A stretch of 64,000 nt of DNA from Paramacrobiotus metropolitanus (lineage: Eukaryota > Tardigrada > Eutardigrada > Parachela > Macrobiotidae), in contig NW_026570224.1 in the NCBI RefSeq assembly GCF_019649055.1, forward strand, positions 744,001-808,000. Direction: 5' to 3'. This document shows positions 12,016 to 24,203 of this stretch, piece by piece (positions within the stretch are counted from its first letter, which is position 1; each line of letters opens with the position of its first letter). Below the pieces are notes generated by a model. The model had not been told where the DNA came from and searched no databases. It saw nothing but the letters and a program-made list of their open reading frames with translations. Made by a program: the position numbers and the translations under genes.

Positions 12016-13388
12016 ATGAAGGCGACAGTAGCTAACAGCGTTGTTGCATTGGTTTTGTATGCCATCCTCGGTAAGCAGTGACTATTGCGGTTTCCCACGT
12101 TTACCAACAGCAATGCAAAATTAAAGTGTTTTCATCTGTTTACACTTTTGTTACAGATTGTTTACAACTGGTGAGCGCCCAAACATATTATCTGTGCAAT
12201 GGAGTTTACTACACTTACGCCTATCCCGGCTGCACCTATTCCACAACATCGACCAGCACGGCAACCCAGTACCTGTGCAACGGAGTCCTGTACACCTATC
12301 CGTTCTCTGGCTGCACCTATCCTACAACAAGCACCACCTCCACAGTGCAGTTTGTCTGCAACGGAGTAACTTCAACAACTCCAAACACCCTGTGTAAGCA
12401 CCGCCGCCAGCTCACCATTATCATTGCTGTGACCTTAATAGTGTATTCGCGTATACGCAATAGGTACATATCCGAATGCGCCCGTCAACAATGTCTACAC
12501 CGGCGTCCTCACTAGCGGCACCACCGGTACAACCACCGCCTACGTCTGCAATAACATTATCACCACCACCCCGAGTGCCGCTTGCTACTTCCTGACACCG
12601 CCCGTCAACGGTCTCTCCACCGGTACACCGACGACGAACACCCCAGGTGCCACGTTCACCTGTAACGGTGCTACCACGACGACGCCCAACCCGGCTTGTA
12701 TCTACCAGACAACACCGACCGGTACGGTGTATAACGGCTTCCTAACGGCCGGTGTACAGTACCAATGCGGCGGCACAACATCAGCCACTTACAACCCAGC
12801 ATGTACCTACAACACTGCTCCGAATAACAACATTTTGGTCGGCACTCTCGGCAATAACCAACCGACATACACCTTTTTGTGCAACGGGCAGACGACCACT
12901 ACCTACAACTCCTTATGTACTTATCCCAATGCAGCCGTCAACAACCAGTTCACCGGGGTCACCGCTACCGGAACTACCACAAGCACCGTGCAGTTTTCGT
13001 GTAACGGAGCAATTTCGACACTGCCTAATCCGGCGTGTCAGTATTTGACAGCAGCGGTTAACAATGTATTCTATGGAACCACTACGACCACCACAAGCAC
13101 CACCGGAACACAGTATCTGTGCAACGGTGTCCTTTACAGCTATGCTTATTCGGGATGTAAGTGAATTAGTGAACAAAGTTCTTTTCAGTATGATAGTAGC
13201 CACAATTTATATTTTATTTACTTAAAAGTTATTGTTGTTAACTCTGGTAATAAGATATCTGCTTTTCTACTAATTTAGGCACCTATCCGACAACCACCAC
13301 CAGCACCACTGGAACGCAATATTTATGCAATGGCATCCTCTACAGCTATGCTTATCCTGGATGCACATACTCAGGATTGACAGGATAA
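12016..13388 (+). CDS. secreted Thr/Tyr-rich protein with ten C-x11-C-x-[YF] repeats
   Basis: Four exons (12016-12070, 12157-12393, 12464-13156, 13279-13388) join in phase for 364 residues. Exon 1 starts MKATVANSVVALVLYAILG, a signal peptide, so secretion is expected. The mature part has ten copies of a block of two cysteines separated by exactly 11 residues and followed by x-[YF]. Examples are CNGVYYTYAYPGCTY, CNGVTSTTPNTLCTY, CGGTTSATYNPACTY and CNGILYSYAYPGCTY. The outer blocks are aromatic (YYTYAYPG) and the inner ones Thr/Asn-rich. Linkers repeat a VNN-x(4)-G theme and are Thr-rich, so O-glycosylation is plausible. All three introns are phase 1, and two split the second cysteine codon (T|GY). 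It is head-to-tail with a paralogue at 13906. No known family is recognised; an extracellular matrix, cuticle or gland role is an inference. Confidence 0.85.
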
Positions 13389-13905
13389 AGCATTTCCTGA
13401 GGATTACCCAGACTCTCACAAGGAACCCTTTCAATTTCCTGCTCATAGTATTTAGTATTTTCCAGTCAACTAGCAATAACTTTGCTTGTGTACAAAATGT
13501 ATGTCTTACTGCATGCAACCGAAATCGCCACTGTGTAACATATATTGTAAAAATGTACAAATATACGTATCTGTGTGCTATACAGTAGACTGGAAACACC
13601 CCTTGCATGCCCTACATCTGCGATAATCAATTTTGCCAGTCTTCTGTTCAATATTTTTCGCTTACCTCGTGCATAATTTGCGAACTGGTCCGCTGCATCT
13701 CAATTTCGCCAATTAAGGAATATATAACTCCGAGATGATGCATAAAGATATTTCAGACGCTATAAAGTACTGCTGATTTCAATGTGTTTCGCCCAAGGTT
13801 CAATATAGCAGCAAAACAGACATATCAGAAACAGGGCATCCAGTCCAAAATTTTTTGTTATCATTCTAAATAACGGGAATTTGGCACCTTATACTTCTAT
13901 TAAGA
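13389..13905. other. spacer between the two Cys-repeat paralogues
   Basis: 517 bp without an open frame of interest. TATATAAC at 13721-13728, about 180 bp before the next ATG, is a candidate TATA element for the second paralogue. Confidence 0.45.
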
Positions 13906-15108
13906 ATGCATTTTGTGTCCGCCCTGTTAGTTGTGGCTGCTTTTGGTGAGTCTGCCTTACAGCATTTTTGCAAATATTTATGGTTAACTGCAAGGCATCG
14001 TAACTAGTTGCGCAGTCTGACCTTTCTCCGTACGTGACTATAAAAAAGCACTGCATAAATAATAATTACTCATAACTCATAAGTATTTTGTAGTTATTTA
14101 TCAAAATATATTATCTAACAAATCATTATTTATTGGCAGGGCATTTTTTTTGTATCGAAGCCCAACAATACCTCTGCAACGGAGTTTATTACACCTATCC
14201 TTTTGCCGGTTGCACATACAACACCTTTAATGCCGCTCAAACGCAGTATTTATGCAATGGTTTCTATTACACTTATCCATATCCGGGGTGTACTTACAAT
14301 AATCTCGCTAATGCGGCTGCTAACACGGGAGTAGTATCCAACAATAACAATTATCGTTGTAATGGAGTCGTTTATAACTTTGCTTTTGGAGGATGCACTT
14401 ATCCCGCTGCCCCGACTAATGGGATTTTCGAAGGAACGGTACTACCTCCCGCGACTACCGCTCCTCCGATTCAATATTCGTGTAACGGAGTGCTCTACAG
14501 TACGTATATACCAATTTTCTCGTAATTTTTATATTTGAAAACCACAAAAAAATTAAGCGGCATGATCGACCCACGGATCTGGAAAGTTGTGAAATTATAT
14601 TTACTTTTGCTATCAGTTTACTGAAGCCGTTTTTGTCAATACTCATACGTCGTTAACTACCCTGGCCAGTGGCCAGCAACATTTTTCTGCCGTGGGCTGT
14701 TTGCAACCTTTTCATAAATTTGAAAATTATAAAGTAAGGGTGTTGGAAAAATTTAGGATTAAATTATAAAACTGCGCTGCATTCGAAAGCCAAACCGATT
14801 ACTTCACATCCACCACTAATTAAGCATGGGAATCAGTACTACATTAATTATTGTGGTTTCGTTTGAATATTGCAGCTTTCGCTTTTTCTGGATGTACATA
14901 CTCAAATCCGGTAAACGGTATTGCCACCGGGACTCCTGTTGCAGCAGTCGCGAACACCGCCGCTGCCAGTTCCTACCTATGCAACGGTGTCTATTACACC
15001 TATCCCTATCCTGGATGCACTTACGGCAATAATTTCAATACTGGATCCAGATATCTATGCAATGGTGTTTATTATACTTATCCATATCCCGGTTGTACCT
15101 ACGGTTAG
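13906..15108 (+). CDS. secreted Tyr-rich protein with six C-x11-C-x-Y repeats (paralogue)
   Basis: Three exons (13906-13945, 14140-14499, 14876-15108) join in phase for 210 residues. Exon 1 encodes MHFVSALLVVAAFG, a signal peptide with the same phase-1 first intron as its neighbour. Six blocks keep two cysteines 11 residues apart: CNGVYYTYPFAGCTY, CNGFYYTYPYPGCTY, CNGVVYNFAFGGCTY, CNGVLYTFAFSGCTY (across intron 2), and CNGVYYTYPYPGCTY twice at the C-terminus. It is more uniformly aromatic than the 12016 gene and has shorter linkers (one reads PVNGIATGTP, as in the neighbour). The tandem position, same strand, shared motif and shared intron phase show local duplication. Function is unknown; an extracellular structural role is inferred. 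Confidence 0.87.
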
Positions 15109-15299
15109 GTGCTGTTTCAAGCACGCCTTGAAACGCAACTGGATGAATCACTTCAGTAATTTTTGTGTTTCCCATATAAAATGTCACATTTCTTTTAAAA
15201 TTACTACCCGCATACGAATCACGTGACAATCTAAACAAAGAGAACAAGCTTTTCATTCAGCAACAGACATTATAAACAGTAAAATGCGGCCAACCGGCT

Positions 15300-18200
15300 T
15301 CAGCCAACTTTGAAGAGCATCTGATTATTCGACGGTTTCTGCAGTTTTGGCACCTTCAACTCGGGAATCACATCACAAATCGCTTTGACACTGACAAACT
15401 CAGCCATATTATATGTGCCCTGCGTCATAAAACAGTAGACAAACGGCAACTCCTGCACGTCACCTGCCCGCATGGTCAGCATCTGCCGACGCACACCCAC
15501 AGGAAAACTGCGCACTGCCGTTCGGAACTCCACATTCACATGGAATGTCGCCGTCGCTATCACAGATGAACACACCAATCTCAGGCTCATCGGGACCACG
15601 TTCGTGTTCTTCCAACCGCCCTGGGGCATCTCTTTACACTCCACTCGCCAGTCAATTACATCCATATTCAGCGGCTCTTCTACGGCCACCAATTGTGAAG
15701 GCCCCGCCAGAAACTTATCGTGGCTAAATTTCGAAAGGATCTCTGCAATGTCGGGTGTGGTTTGCGTTGCAAGAGGCAGAGTTATGGAGCGGGTGCCATA
15801 AACACTGGTCGGCCGCCCGTCGGAGCTCAGGGTAATTTTCCACAGTAAGCGGAGGCCCAACTGTCTTTTGTCTGATCTGTTGACAATCTCCACAAAACGC
15901 CGGGCGGCTTTAACAAAACTGTGGTCAGCAGCATCCAGGTTGGCAGCTATGGTAAAACCACTTAGTGCTGCTGATGGCGCCTCCTGATGTTGTGTCGCGT
16001 ACAACGAGATAAAGCGCTCCTCGTTACGGTAAATCAAACCCTCATCCGAGAATGGAGAACTCAGATTGCGAACTTCCCACGACGGATCCGTACTTAATAT
16101 TTCCACCAAAGCAAACGGCAACGATTCCAACTGAACCTACAAAAAAATTCAGAATTATCTCAGCACTCAGCTGATTAATTATTTTAATATGAAAACTGAC
16201 AAGCATTGCAAATTTGGTATAACTCTCAACCGGTAACACAACAAACCGATGTACGGTATCAAAGGATTTATCAATACGCAATGATTTCAGGTGCGTAATT
16301 TGCGTTAAACATTAATCCCCCTGATCCGCTACGCATATAACGCACAATACCGCGGAACACTAATTATTCGAAACATGCTGCTATGAACAGCCATGTTCCA
16401 TGATTTTATTACCTCATTGACATGAGCGACCTGCAAGGTTGTTAACAAGTCTCGTCCCGCTGGTCCCACAGACTGCGACGATCCCCGTAGGGTCACCCCG
16501 GGAAAGACATCAAAGTCATGTTGCACCCGCCACACCCGATATTTATGCGTTTTATCCCTATCTTCCGACAACGGCACCGATTCATAATACAACAGGCTTT
16601 TCAGGGAGTACGAGCCTGGACAAGCCGGTGCCATAAACACTGCTGTTAGCACAACCTTCTTTCCGGGTTCTATTGTTCCATTGGGGATCTGCAGGGTGAT
16701 AACGCCTTGTTCATTCGGACATCCAAAAAATAACAGAACGTCTGGCAAGGAGGAAGCGATAGCTACGTGGTCCACGGCCCGACGGCCTTGGTTTTCAATT
16801 GTTAACCCCAATCGCACCACCTATGATACGCAGAAGCGGAAATAGTGCAAAATATGGTTTTCACAGAAAAACAATAAAACTGATGGTAAGTCTCATGGCC
16901 AAATTTAATCACTCAAACAACAAAGCAAAATGCAGAATCAGAAAATCAGTATTTCTAATGATAAGTGCTACACAAGTTACCTGCCCAGCCAGAACCCCTT
17001 TTGGAAAATTTTCCCACTTCGCAACAAGCTTTCCACGAGGAGGAATAATGATTAAATCCAATCGCCGATCCAGCGCGTAAACGACGCTCTTTTGCTCAGC
17101 ATTACTCTTATTCAACCGCCATCCGCGTAATGACAGTTTCTGTTCCCCGCGCACGTTAATAATTTCTTCTTCAGTTTCCGATTTAACAAATAACGTATAA
17201 CTAAGGCTTGTAATTTTGAAGGAACCCGGGTGGTCGACTTGTATGAGAAACGATACAGTGGAAGAGCTCAGTGGAGCTAGGCTTATTTCCGACGGTTGGG
17301 CCGTTACGTGGAGATCGCCATCATTTGGAGATCCTTCTCGATGCCGAAACTCAGAATTCAAAACAATATGACTAATAAAAATAGCTGTCCCTAGCGGATT
17401 TTTCAATGGAATCTCCACAGATATTATTTCTACACAAAACAAAGTATTTGTATCAGCCACATGCAACTCAGGTGGTAAGCTAATATTTTCCAGTCAGTTT
17501 CAAAATTTCCGCTTCTGCACAGATTTATCATGAAAATACAGTTTAAAATTCCGTAACTGACGAATATGCCATGAATAACGGCTTCAACACATAACTGCAT
17601 ACAATAAGCTGTACTAACCTCCGACAGAAGAAACTGGATGGTGGCGATTATCGGTCACACTGTTGAAAATGAACTGTTGATGTTTGAAGACGGGATGAAT
17701 GTTACCTTTAACAGCCACTGTCTTTTCTTCTAATGTGGACCACTGTTCATCGACCACTTCTACTGCACTGGCAGCAAAATCCGAAGCGGAACCAATCACA
17801 GTCCGAATGTCTTGGCAAGAAATCACAGGCAAGTTGACATCGGTTGTCGCATCACCATGAACGAACTTGTGACAAAAAATAAAATCCTTCAGAATACTAT
17901 ACTGCTGCGCTGCTGATTGCCGCGGTATTCCTGCAGAAAAACGTCGCTTAATAAAATTAATCTGAGAAGACTCAGACCACAAAAACCCAGAAAAGTGTAT
18001 CATGATAGCGGTACGAATCATAAAAAAAATGAAGTAATATTTAATAAAAACGACAGAAATATAACAAACTAGCCTTAAAATAAAATCCGAGAATACCTGT
18101 TAGAAGGGGTCGAAAATGCTGTAAAACATCCGAGTACAGCTTGAGCGCCATTGCATGTCGGATAATATGTATCCGTATGTGGTCTTCAGCTACCATCCAA

Positions 18201-20183
18201 CCGCGACCTTCTAACACTTTCAAAGCATTCGAATAAGTTAATATTCCAAGTCTTTTTTGGCCAGCTTTAAAGTAACGGAACCCGGCGAAAATCATCTGAA
18301 AAGTGAATTTCCTCGGACTAGGATTCAGTGGCAATCGCAAATAACAATGCCCGGCTTGTTCCAAAAACAATCCATACAACAGATCGAAATCATCCAGTGT
18401 TCGGCTTTTATAGAAATTGGCCGCATCAAGATATAAATGCAACGCCCTGCACACCTCCGAGGCTAACAGAACGGCTCTATAGCTATGATGCGCCATTTTA
18501 CTCATATCTGAGTACGACTTAACAGCCGCATCGAAATACTGCAGCGGAAAACCTTTGGCGTTTGAGTGGGAAAATCCTGCAGTGGGCGACAGAAATACCG
18601 ATAAGCCACACATTTCCGAAGCCGCAGCATAGTAATTCCACGCCTGATCGTTGCTGTAATCGCGCCGGGCGGACTGGTAAAACTGGAATGCCTGGTCGTA
18701 CATTTGAAACATGAACGACAAGTCTCCCGCTTTGCGATTCTGCAGTTCCACGGCTTCGCCTACATATACCACTTGACTGAGGTTACCGCCACTGCCAGCC
18801 TTCTGCATGCCTTTCGGAGGCCCTTTGGGCCCCAGAAGTTTGCTGCTGAAATTCACGAGAGTACGGTGAATGCCTTTCTTTGATATTATCTGTAAAATAA
18901 AACGCAGCATGCGTTAAAACTAACAGTAGCATCAAAAACTGTCACTATTACAGAAAAGTATCTGATAGCTCTATTTATACGCGGTGCCAACATGAATCAA
19001 ACTAAGTGAAATACATCCCGTGTCTGTAAAACATACGCACCAATTCATTCAACGATTTTATCTGCTTTTCTGCATAGGGAATCAAACACTTGTTGACTAA
19101 ATCAATAATAAATTCACGAATTCCCTCCGCGTCTTCCGAACTCAACAAGTTTCCAACTTCCGGTTGTGCAACATCCATTTTTCCTTGAAATGATGGCGAC
19201 AGCGGATGCGTGTCGACCACCGCACCATCCACTGAATCTTTCTTCTCTTCCGCCGATCCATTCAGCATCTCCGAGCTCTGCTTGACTTCCTCACGAGCAA
19301 GAACGCTCCATGCATTACCCGTAGACGGCTCATCATTGGACCGTCGACTGTTAATCCGCAGCAAACAACAATTCGATTCGCCGTACGTGGAAGCAAAATA
19401 ATGCAGTGCTGTATCGCCACGAGACTTAGATTCCTCATTAACGATGGAGGCGTCATCCAGCACAACAAAAAACTTCAAAGTGTTCGGCCCGAACCAGCGA
19501 GGATATTTCTGGTTAGCCTGCTGCTGCACTTGCTGTTCAAGAAGCAGCTTAGCGCGAGCAATCGGATCCGGAGCAGATGTGGAGACGACAAAAAGGCAAC
19601 CAAGGAAGTCTCGTATGCACTCATGATCGGACAGCGGAAAAAGGCGAATATAATCGTCTCGGAATGCTTCGTACCATGGAGCAACCGCTATAAAAATTTC
19701 AAATGCAAAACTATCAACAATGATTTTCCAAAACGGTCTTCAAGCAACAAACTAAAATTCACTCCAGCTAAAACAAACAAGCAAAAGATCTGCCAAAAAA
19801 TTGAGAAAATGCCACTCACCCGGAATCCGTAGGATAGTGTCCCTCACATGTACATCTATCTGTGAAACGTTCCGCTCGTCGAATGCCTCAACAGTCTTTG
19901 CCACACGGCTGTGAAAAATGTTCCTGGTAATATTCGGATTCGGTGGCACGGCCTGTTCGATGGTCGACAGATGCAAGAAGAAGTTCTTCAAATAGAATCT
20001 ATGGTTGGTCAAGTCCGAAGCGATGAGCTCCGCGTTCGGCCGACAGAATGGCTGCAATAGCTGGATAAAATTCAGATTATTCTTCTGACAGATGTCGTGT
20101 GCATCCTGACTCCACAGCACTGCCAATCTCGGCGGAAAACATTCCTGGATGAATTCTTTTGGTGATCGCTTACTCTGGGACAT
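15300..20183 (-). CDS. TRAPPC8: trafficking protein particle complex subunit 8
   Basis: Subunit of the TRAPPIII complex, which works with Rab1 in ER-Golgi traffic and autophagy. Seven exons join in phase: 19820-20183, 19041-19687, 18097-18889, 17619-17930, 16981-17429, 16413-16820 and 15300-16136, giving 1269 residues (human 1435). Landmarks match the human protein in order: PWYEAFRDDYIRLFPLSDHE, then KYPRWFGPNTLKFFVVLDD, CCLLRINSRRSN, LISRKG-like IISKKGIHRTL, the TPR-like helical part AGQKRLGILTYSNALKVLEG with WMVAEDHIRIH, then QSAAQQYSILKDFIF, ISVEIPLKNPLGTAI and the C-terminal beta-rich region ending in LLYYESV and beyond. The start ATG at 20183 opens MSQSKRSPKEFIQECFPPRL, equivalent to the human N-terminus. 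Loss of some 170 residues relative to human lies in loops and the C-terminus. Confidence 0.93.
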
Positions 20184-22337
20184 GATTCACGATTGGTGTT
20201 AAATTAAACTAGCTGGTTTATCGACGTGCTTCCCCAATCTGGGGCTTGCCCAGTTTGCACACATTTGCTAGAATATTCCACATAACGAGAATTTCATTTT
20301 TGCTGTCGAAAATGTCGTGAAGTTAATGGACACAATCCATTTCCCCTTTTCCGGAGATCGCAGTGGGATTGGACTAAGTGGACGAGGCCAGCGCAAAGTT
20401 TTTAAACAATTTGAAGAAATCCTTTCTTGAAGTCGAGCGAGCAGCCAGCTCAGCTAGGCACCATTCCACTAAATATCAAGTTATTCAAGTACTTATAACT
20501 TATAAGTACAGAACTTCCGAAAAACCGTCTGCTAATAAACGGAACACCGATAATATTCCGATTGTAAGTTGTAGAATTATTTCCTACTTGAATGGGAGAA
20601 CGACAATCCGTCAGGTAATTTACATCCAGAACATCCACCGCTCCACAGCTACTTCAGTACTCGTATGCGAAATGGAAATTGCGAAGCGTAATGGGACGGT
20701 GAATTCCATATGGAAGCGTATGGACCTTAATATGCATCGTCCACATTTTCCCATCCGGTGACGTGATACCATATCCCCAAAGCTGAGCCGCTCCATAGGC
20801 GGGTGCGATACGAGCACGAGCAATAAAAGCTGCAATATAATCCATTAATTCGTATGTGTGTTTCTAATGTTATCTTGAAAACTACAAACAATTAAGAGTT
20901 TGTTTCTTTAATGGGTTATTCAAATTAACATTGGTTAAACTTAAAATTACGCAGTTAAGCGTAATTAAATTAATTAAATTAAGCGTTTGGTTTTAAAACT
21001 TGTGAAGTGCATAATTGTCGAATGTAAGGCCTTCAACAATTTATACAGCCAAATTTAAAACGCTACGGCGGCTACGCTATTGCTATACATATTTTAAGAA
21101 ATACGCAGCTTATTTTTGTGACGCATATCATGAGGGGCAGTGCTTGTTTTTACTAAAGCTAGCTTTAAATCTTTAGAATTTAGAAGCATCGCTGAGAATC
21201 GTTTATGACGTTTAGTTAGCTCGATTTACTTATTTCTGTACCTTTAAGTAGTGTAGTTTTTTTTGTTTGGCTTCCATGGCATCAAGACTATAACCATAAG
21301 GTTTACAACAGCCTGTTTTAACATTTCACTGTGAAAAAGGCCTATGCAAAAAAATGCCTACCAGGTTTTGCTTTACAGTTTTCTATCTTTTTAGCTCTAA
21401 TTAATTGATATTTTGCACAAATACTACTCTGCTGTATAAAACGAACTTGCAAAGACAGTCTTTTATTTGTGTAGGTTGTTTTCGAACAGCGCGAACAAAC
21501 ATCATTTTCACTCACAGTCACATAACCACTTTTCGCAGCGCGCTTTTGGCGTATGCCAGTCAAAAACTAATTATTAGCGTGGACATTTGCCGGAAAAGTA
21601 AATCAACTTTACGTAGTACAACGGGGTAAACATAATTGGACAGTGAACTTGACACGCATTTTTAAATGTATCCTTCAACCGGTATAGAGATTCACCGGCA
21701 TGAACCGAGTCAAGTGAACCGTTCCCATGTGGCTAAGCAGGACAGCCAGCCGGTTGACGCCCTTTGCTTGGTGTATACGCGTAGCGGTTGTATTCATCCC
21801 CGCGCTGACCAGCGTCACTGGCCACTGTAAATGTTTCCTTCTTCAGCGCCAACGTTCGTGCTTACCGGCAGTGAACAGATAAACACACTTAAACGGTCTG
21901 TGATGATGGTCTCCGATTTTAATCAACCGGTCCGTCATAAACGATAATATAAGTTTGACCATTACATCGGCCACGAAGGCAAAAAATTATCAAACGATTT
22001 TAGAAATGCCGCATATACAACAGCTAATACCAGCTGCAGCAACATAAGCTTATTATGTTTTCCAGTGGTTAACTTCTGTGTTGCCGTTGAAGTGATTACA
22101 CAGTTTATACTAGTGACTCTCTGCTGACACTAGGCAGGACTTCCGGTACTGTTGATGGGATACAGTTTATTTATATTCCACCATGTCACCTGAGGTTTGC
22201 TGCAACATACCATTGTTCTGCAATACTAAAATTCTTCATAAGTGATACATAATACATTATTTTTTGTTTTTCCTAATCAGTATAAATAGGTTTTTTCGTC
22301 GGATTGTATTATAATTGCAAGATTTGTTAGTACCAAA
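20184..22337. other. divergent intergenic region between TRAPPC8 and the Tyr/Pro-rich gene
   Basis: Promoter region for two divergent genes. No family is recognised in it. Two overlapping open stretches at 20378-20761 (+) and 20654-20845 (-) look slightly protein-like (for instance ITSPDGKMWTMHIKVHTLP on the minus strand), but they lack clear splice context and homology. AT-rich repeats of TTAAATTAA lie around 20950-20985. Confidence 0.4.
22281..22288 (+). promoter_or_regulatory. TATA box of the Tyr/Pro-rich secreted gene
   Basis: TATAAATA sits 57 bp before the ATG at 22338 and is the only such element nearby. The spacing allows a leader of roughly 25-30 nt. Strong TATA boxes are typical of highly expressed, tissue-specific structural genes; that reading is inference. 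Confidence 0.55.
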
Positions 22338-23798
22338 ATGACAACATCATTACAGAATTTACCCAGACTTTATCTTCTCATGGCTGGATTAATTCCTGTG
22401 GTATGGTTGCAAAAAGTATCTCCTGCTATAAATACAAAATCAACTACCATCATCCAGTCGCCAACGTTGAAAATTCAGCCCTTTTCCGCTGCTACATCTT
22501 ACGGTATGTGATTACAAATTTATAATAATATTTGATAATATACGTTTGACATATCATTTGTGAATGATCAGGTCTCATTGGCTCTCACAGTTTAATGGCC
22601 CGGTTTACATTGGTTAATTTGGTTATTATGATCTATGATTTTATTACTGAACCTACTAGATCCAAAAATCGCCGATCTGAAACTCTACGATTTTTCGTCG
22701 GAAGCCAACAGGCGGAAGCCACAGTTATACAATAAGCGTTATACTGAAATGGAAAAGCCGTACTATACAAAAACCTACGAAGGCAAAGGACCCGAAAAAG
22801 TCAGCTACGAGATAAAAGTGTATATTCCCAAGCATTTCGACCTGCCACCGGCATACCCGGCTACTGGCGCACCTGACGCCGGTCAGATCAACAAGTCAGC
22901 CTACGTCGCTCCATATGAGATCCCGGCTACGGAGCCGTATCCCGGCTATAACTACGAAGCCTACCCCATACCCTCACCTCCCAAATACGACTCCAAAATG
23001 CCCTATGGAAAACCATACTACCCGGACGAAAAGGCCATGTACGAGCCCAAACCGGCGTACTATCCGAATTACTACGAATCAAAACCGGTCGTGTATGAAA
23101 AGCCAATTTCCTACGATATTAAAGCTCCAGTGTATGAAAAGCCGATGGCATACAACTATGAGAAACCAGTGTATGAGAAGAAACCGGTAAAATACGTCCC
23201 GGAATACGAGATGAAATATAATGAAATCCCGTACCAAGAACCATACCCCAAAACGTATCCAGAACCAGTATACGAGCAAAAAACACCGCGCTACCCGGAA
23301 TATACACCATCTTATGAGCCGAAGTACGAAGTCAAACCGAAGTATGTGGAGCCGTACGCCCCAGCCTATGAACACAAACCGGTCAAATATGAGACCAACG
23401 CATACGAGCAGAAACCGCCAAAACCGGAAGTCACTTATTCTCCGGCAAACAGTTATGAACCGAAAGGTTACAAAGAACCCAGCTATATACCATACCAGAA
23501 ACCTGCGTATCCAGAAAAGGCAGGACATTACGACAAATCCAAGCCAATGCAGTATGATTTTGCGAAATCGCCACCGAGCTATGAGCAGTCTTATTATCCC
23601 GCAGCATCTCCGCCAATGTATTATCAGCCACCTTATCAACCTATGTATTATTACTATTATCCTCCAAAGCCTTACGAGATGCCCTCACCGCCGCCCTACT
23701 ACCCTCCAGCACCGTCCACATATCAGTATTACGCCACTTCCGTACCGCCGGCAACCACGCACTCGACGTATGGCTACGCCGCTTATTCCAATTACTAG
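22338..23798 (+). CDS. secreted Tyr/Pro/Lys-rich low-complexity repeat protein
   Basis: Two exons (22338-22503, 22660-23798) join in phase for 434 residues. The N-terminus carries a hydrophobic stretch LYLLMAGLIPVVWL, consistent with a signal peptide. From about residue 100 the protein is built of irregular repeats such as YEPKPAYYPNYYESKP, VYEKPISYD, VYEKPMAYNYEKP and YEQKPPKPE, dominated by Tyr, Pro, Lys and Glu. There are no cysteines in the repeat zone. The C-terminus becomes Pro/Tyr with little charge (MYYQPPYQPMYYYYYPPKPY). Such composition is seen in cuticular, eggshell and adhesive proteins that are cross-linked through tyrosine; the role here is inferred from composition. No homologue is recognised. 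A TATA box lies just upstream. Confidence 0.85.
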
Positions 23799-24203
23799 AG
23801 TAGCATGTCGTTAATTAAGGTTGTATGAACCAGTTGTGACTTTCCGAAATTCAAGCGAACGTTTGTGTCCGAATGGGTAACCTTTCCAGCATGGTAAATG
23901 CTAGGTAGTAGGTATATTTCTTTTTGATTGTAAGTGAAATACCTAATTAGGTGCAATTATCTGATGTTCAGTGTACAGCGGCTTTTTTACTTGCTATTAA
24001 AATTATAAGTAAGCGTTTTCAGTGAAGCTCCAAAAGACAAGCACAAATAGTCTTCTTCTTTATCGTACTGTTACAAAAATGTCCAGAACATAGTTATTCT
24101 TCAGCTCGCTTTAACCAAACTAACGCCACAACTAGAGAGAATAAAAAAGATGGAAACACAGAAGAACCATGCAGATCAGAAATCAGCCAGCCGACAAAGC
24201 TTT
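23799..24203. other. convergent 3' spacer
   Basis: 405 bp between the ends of the Tyr/Pro-rich gene (+) and DJ-1 (-). No gene seen; it must hold both 3' UTRs. Confidence 0.5.

Noticed and set aside
17430-17472. Upstream extension of TRAPPC8 exon 5 (acceptor at ATATTAG)
   Set aside because: It would break the phase with exon 4; the acceptor TTTTGTGTAG at 17430-17439 keeps frame and restores the family phrase ISVEIPLKNPL.
20378-20845. Overlapping open stretches on both strands upstream of TRAPPC8
   Set aside because: Some protein-like phrases, but no homology, no ATG with matching splice sites, and both strands open at once; probably chance in the promoter region.
23079-23639. Long open frame antisense to the Tyr/Pro-rich gene (186 codons)
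   Set aside because: It is a shadow of the repetitive codons TAY/CCN/AAR on the other strand; the antisense product is a biased Arg/Phe/Ile string with no domain.
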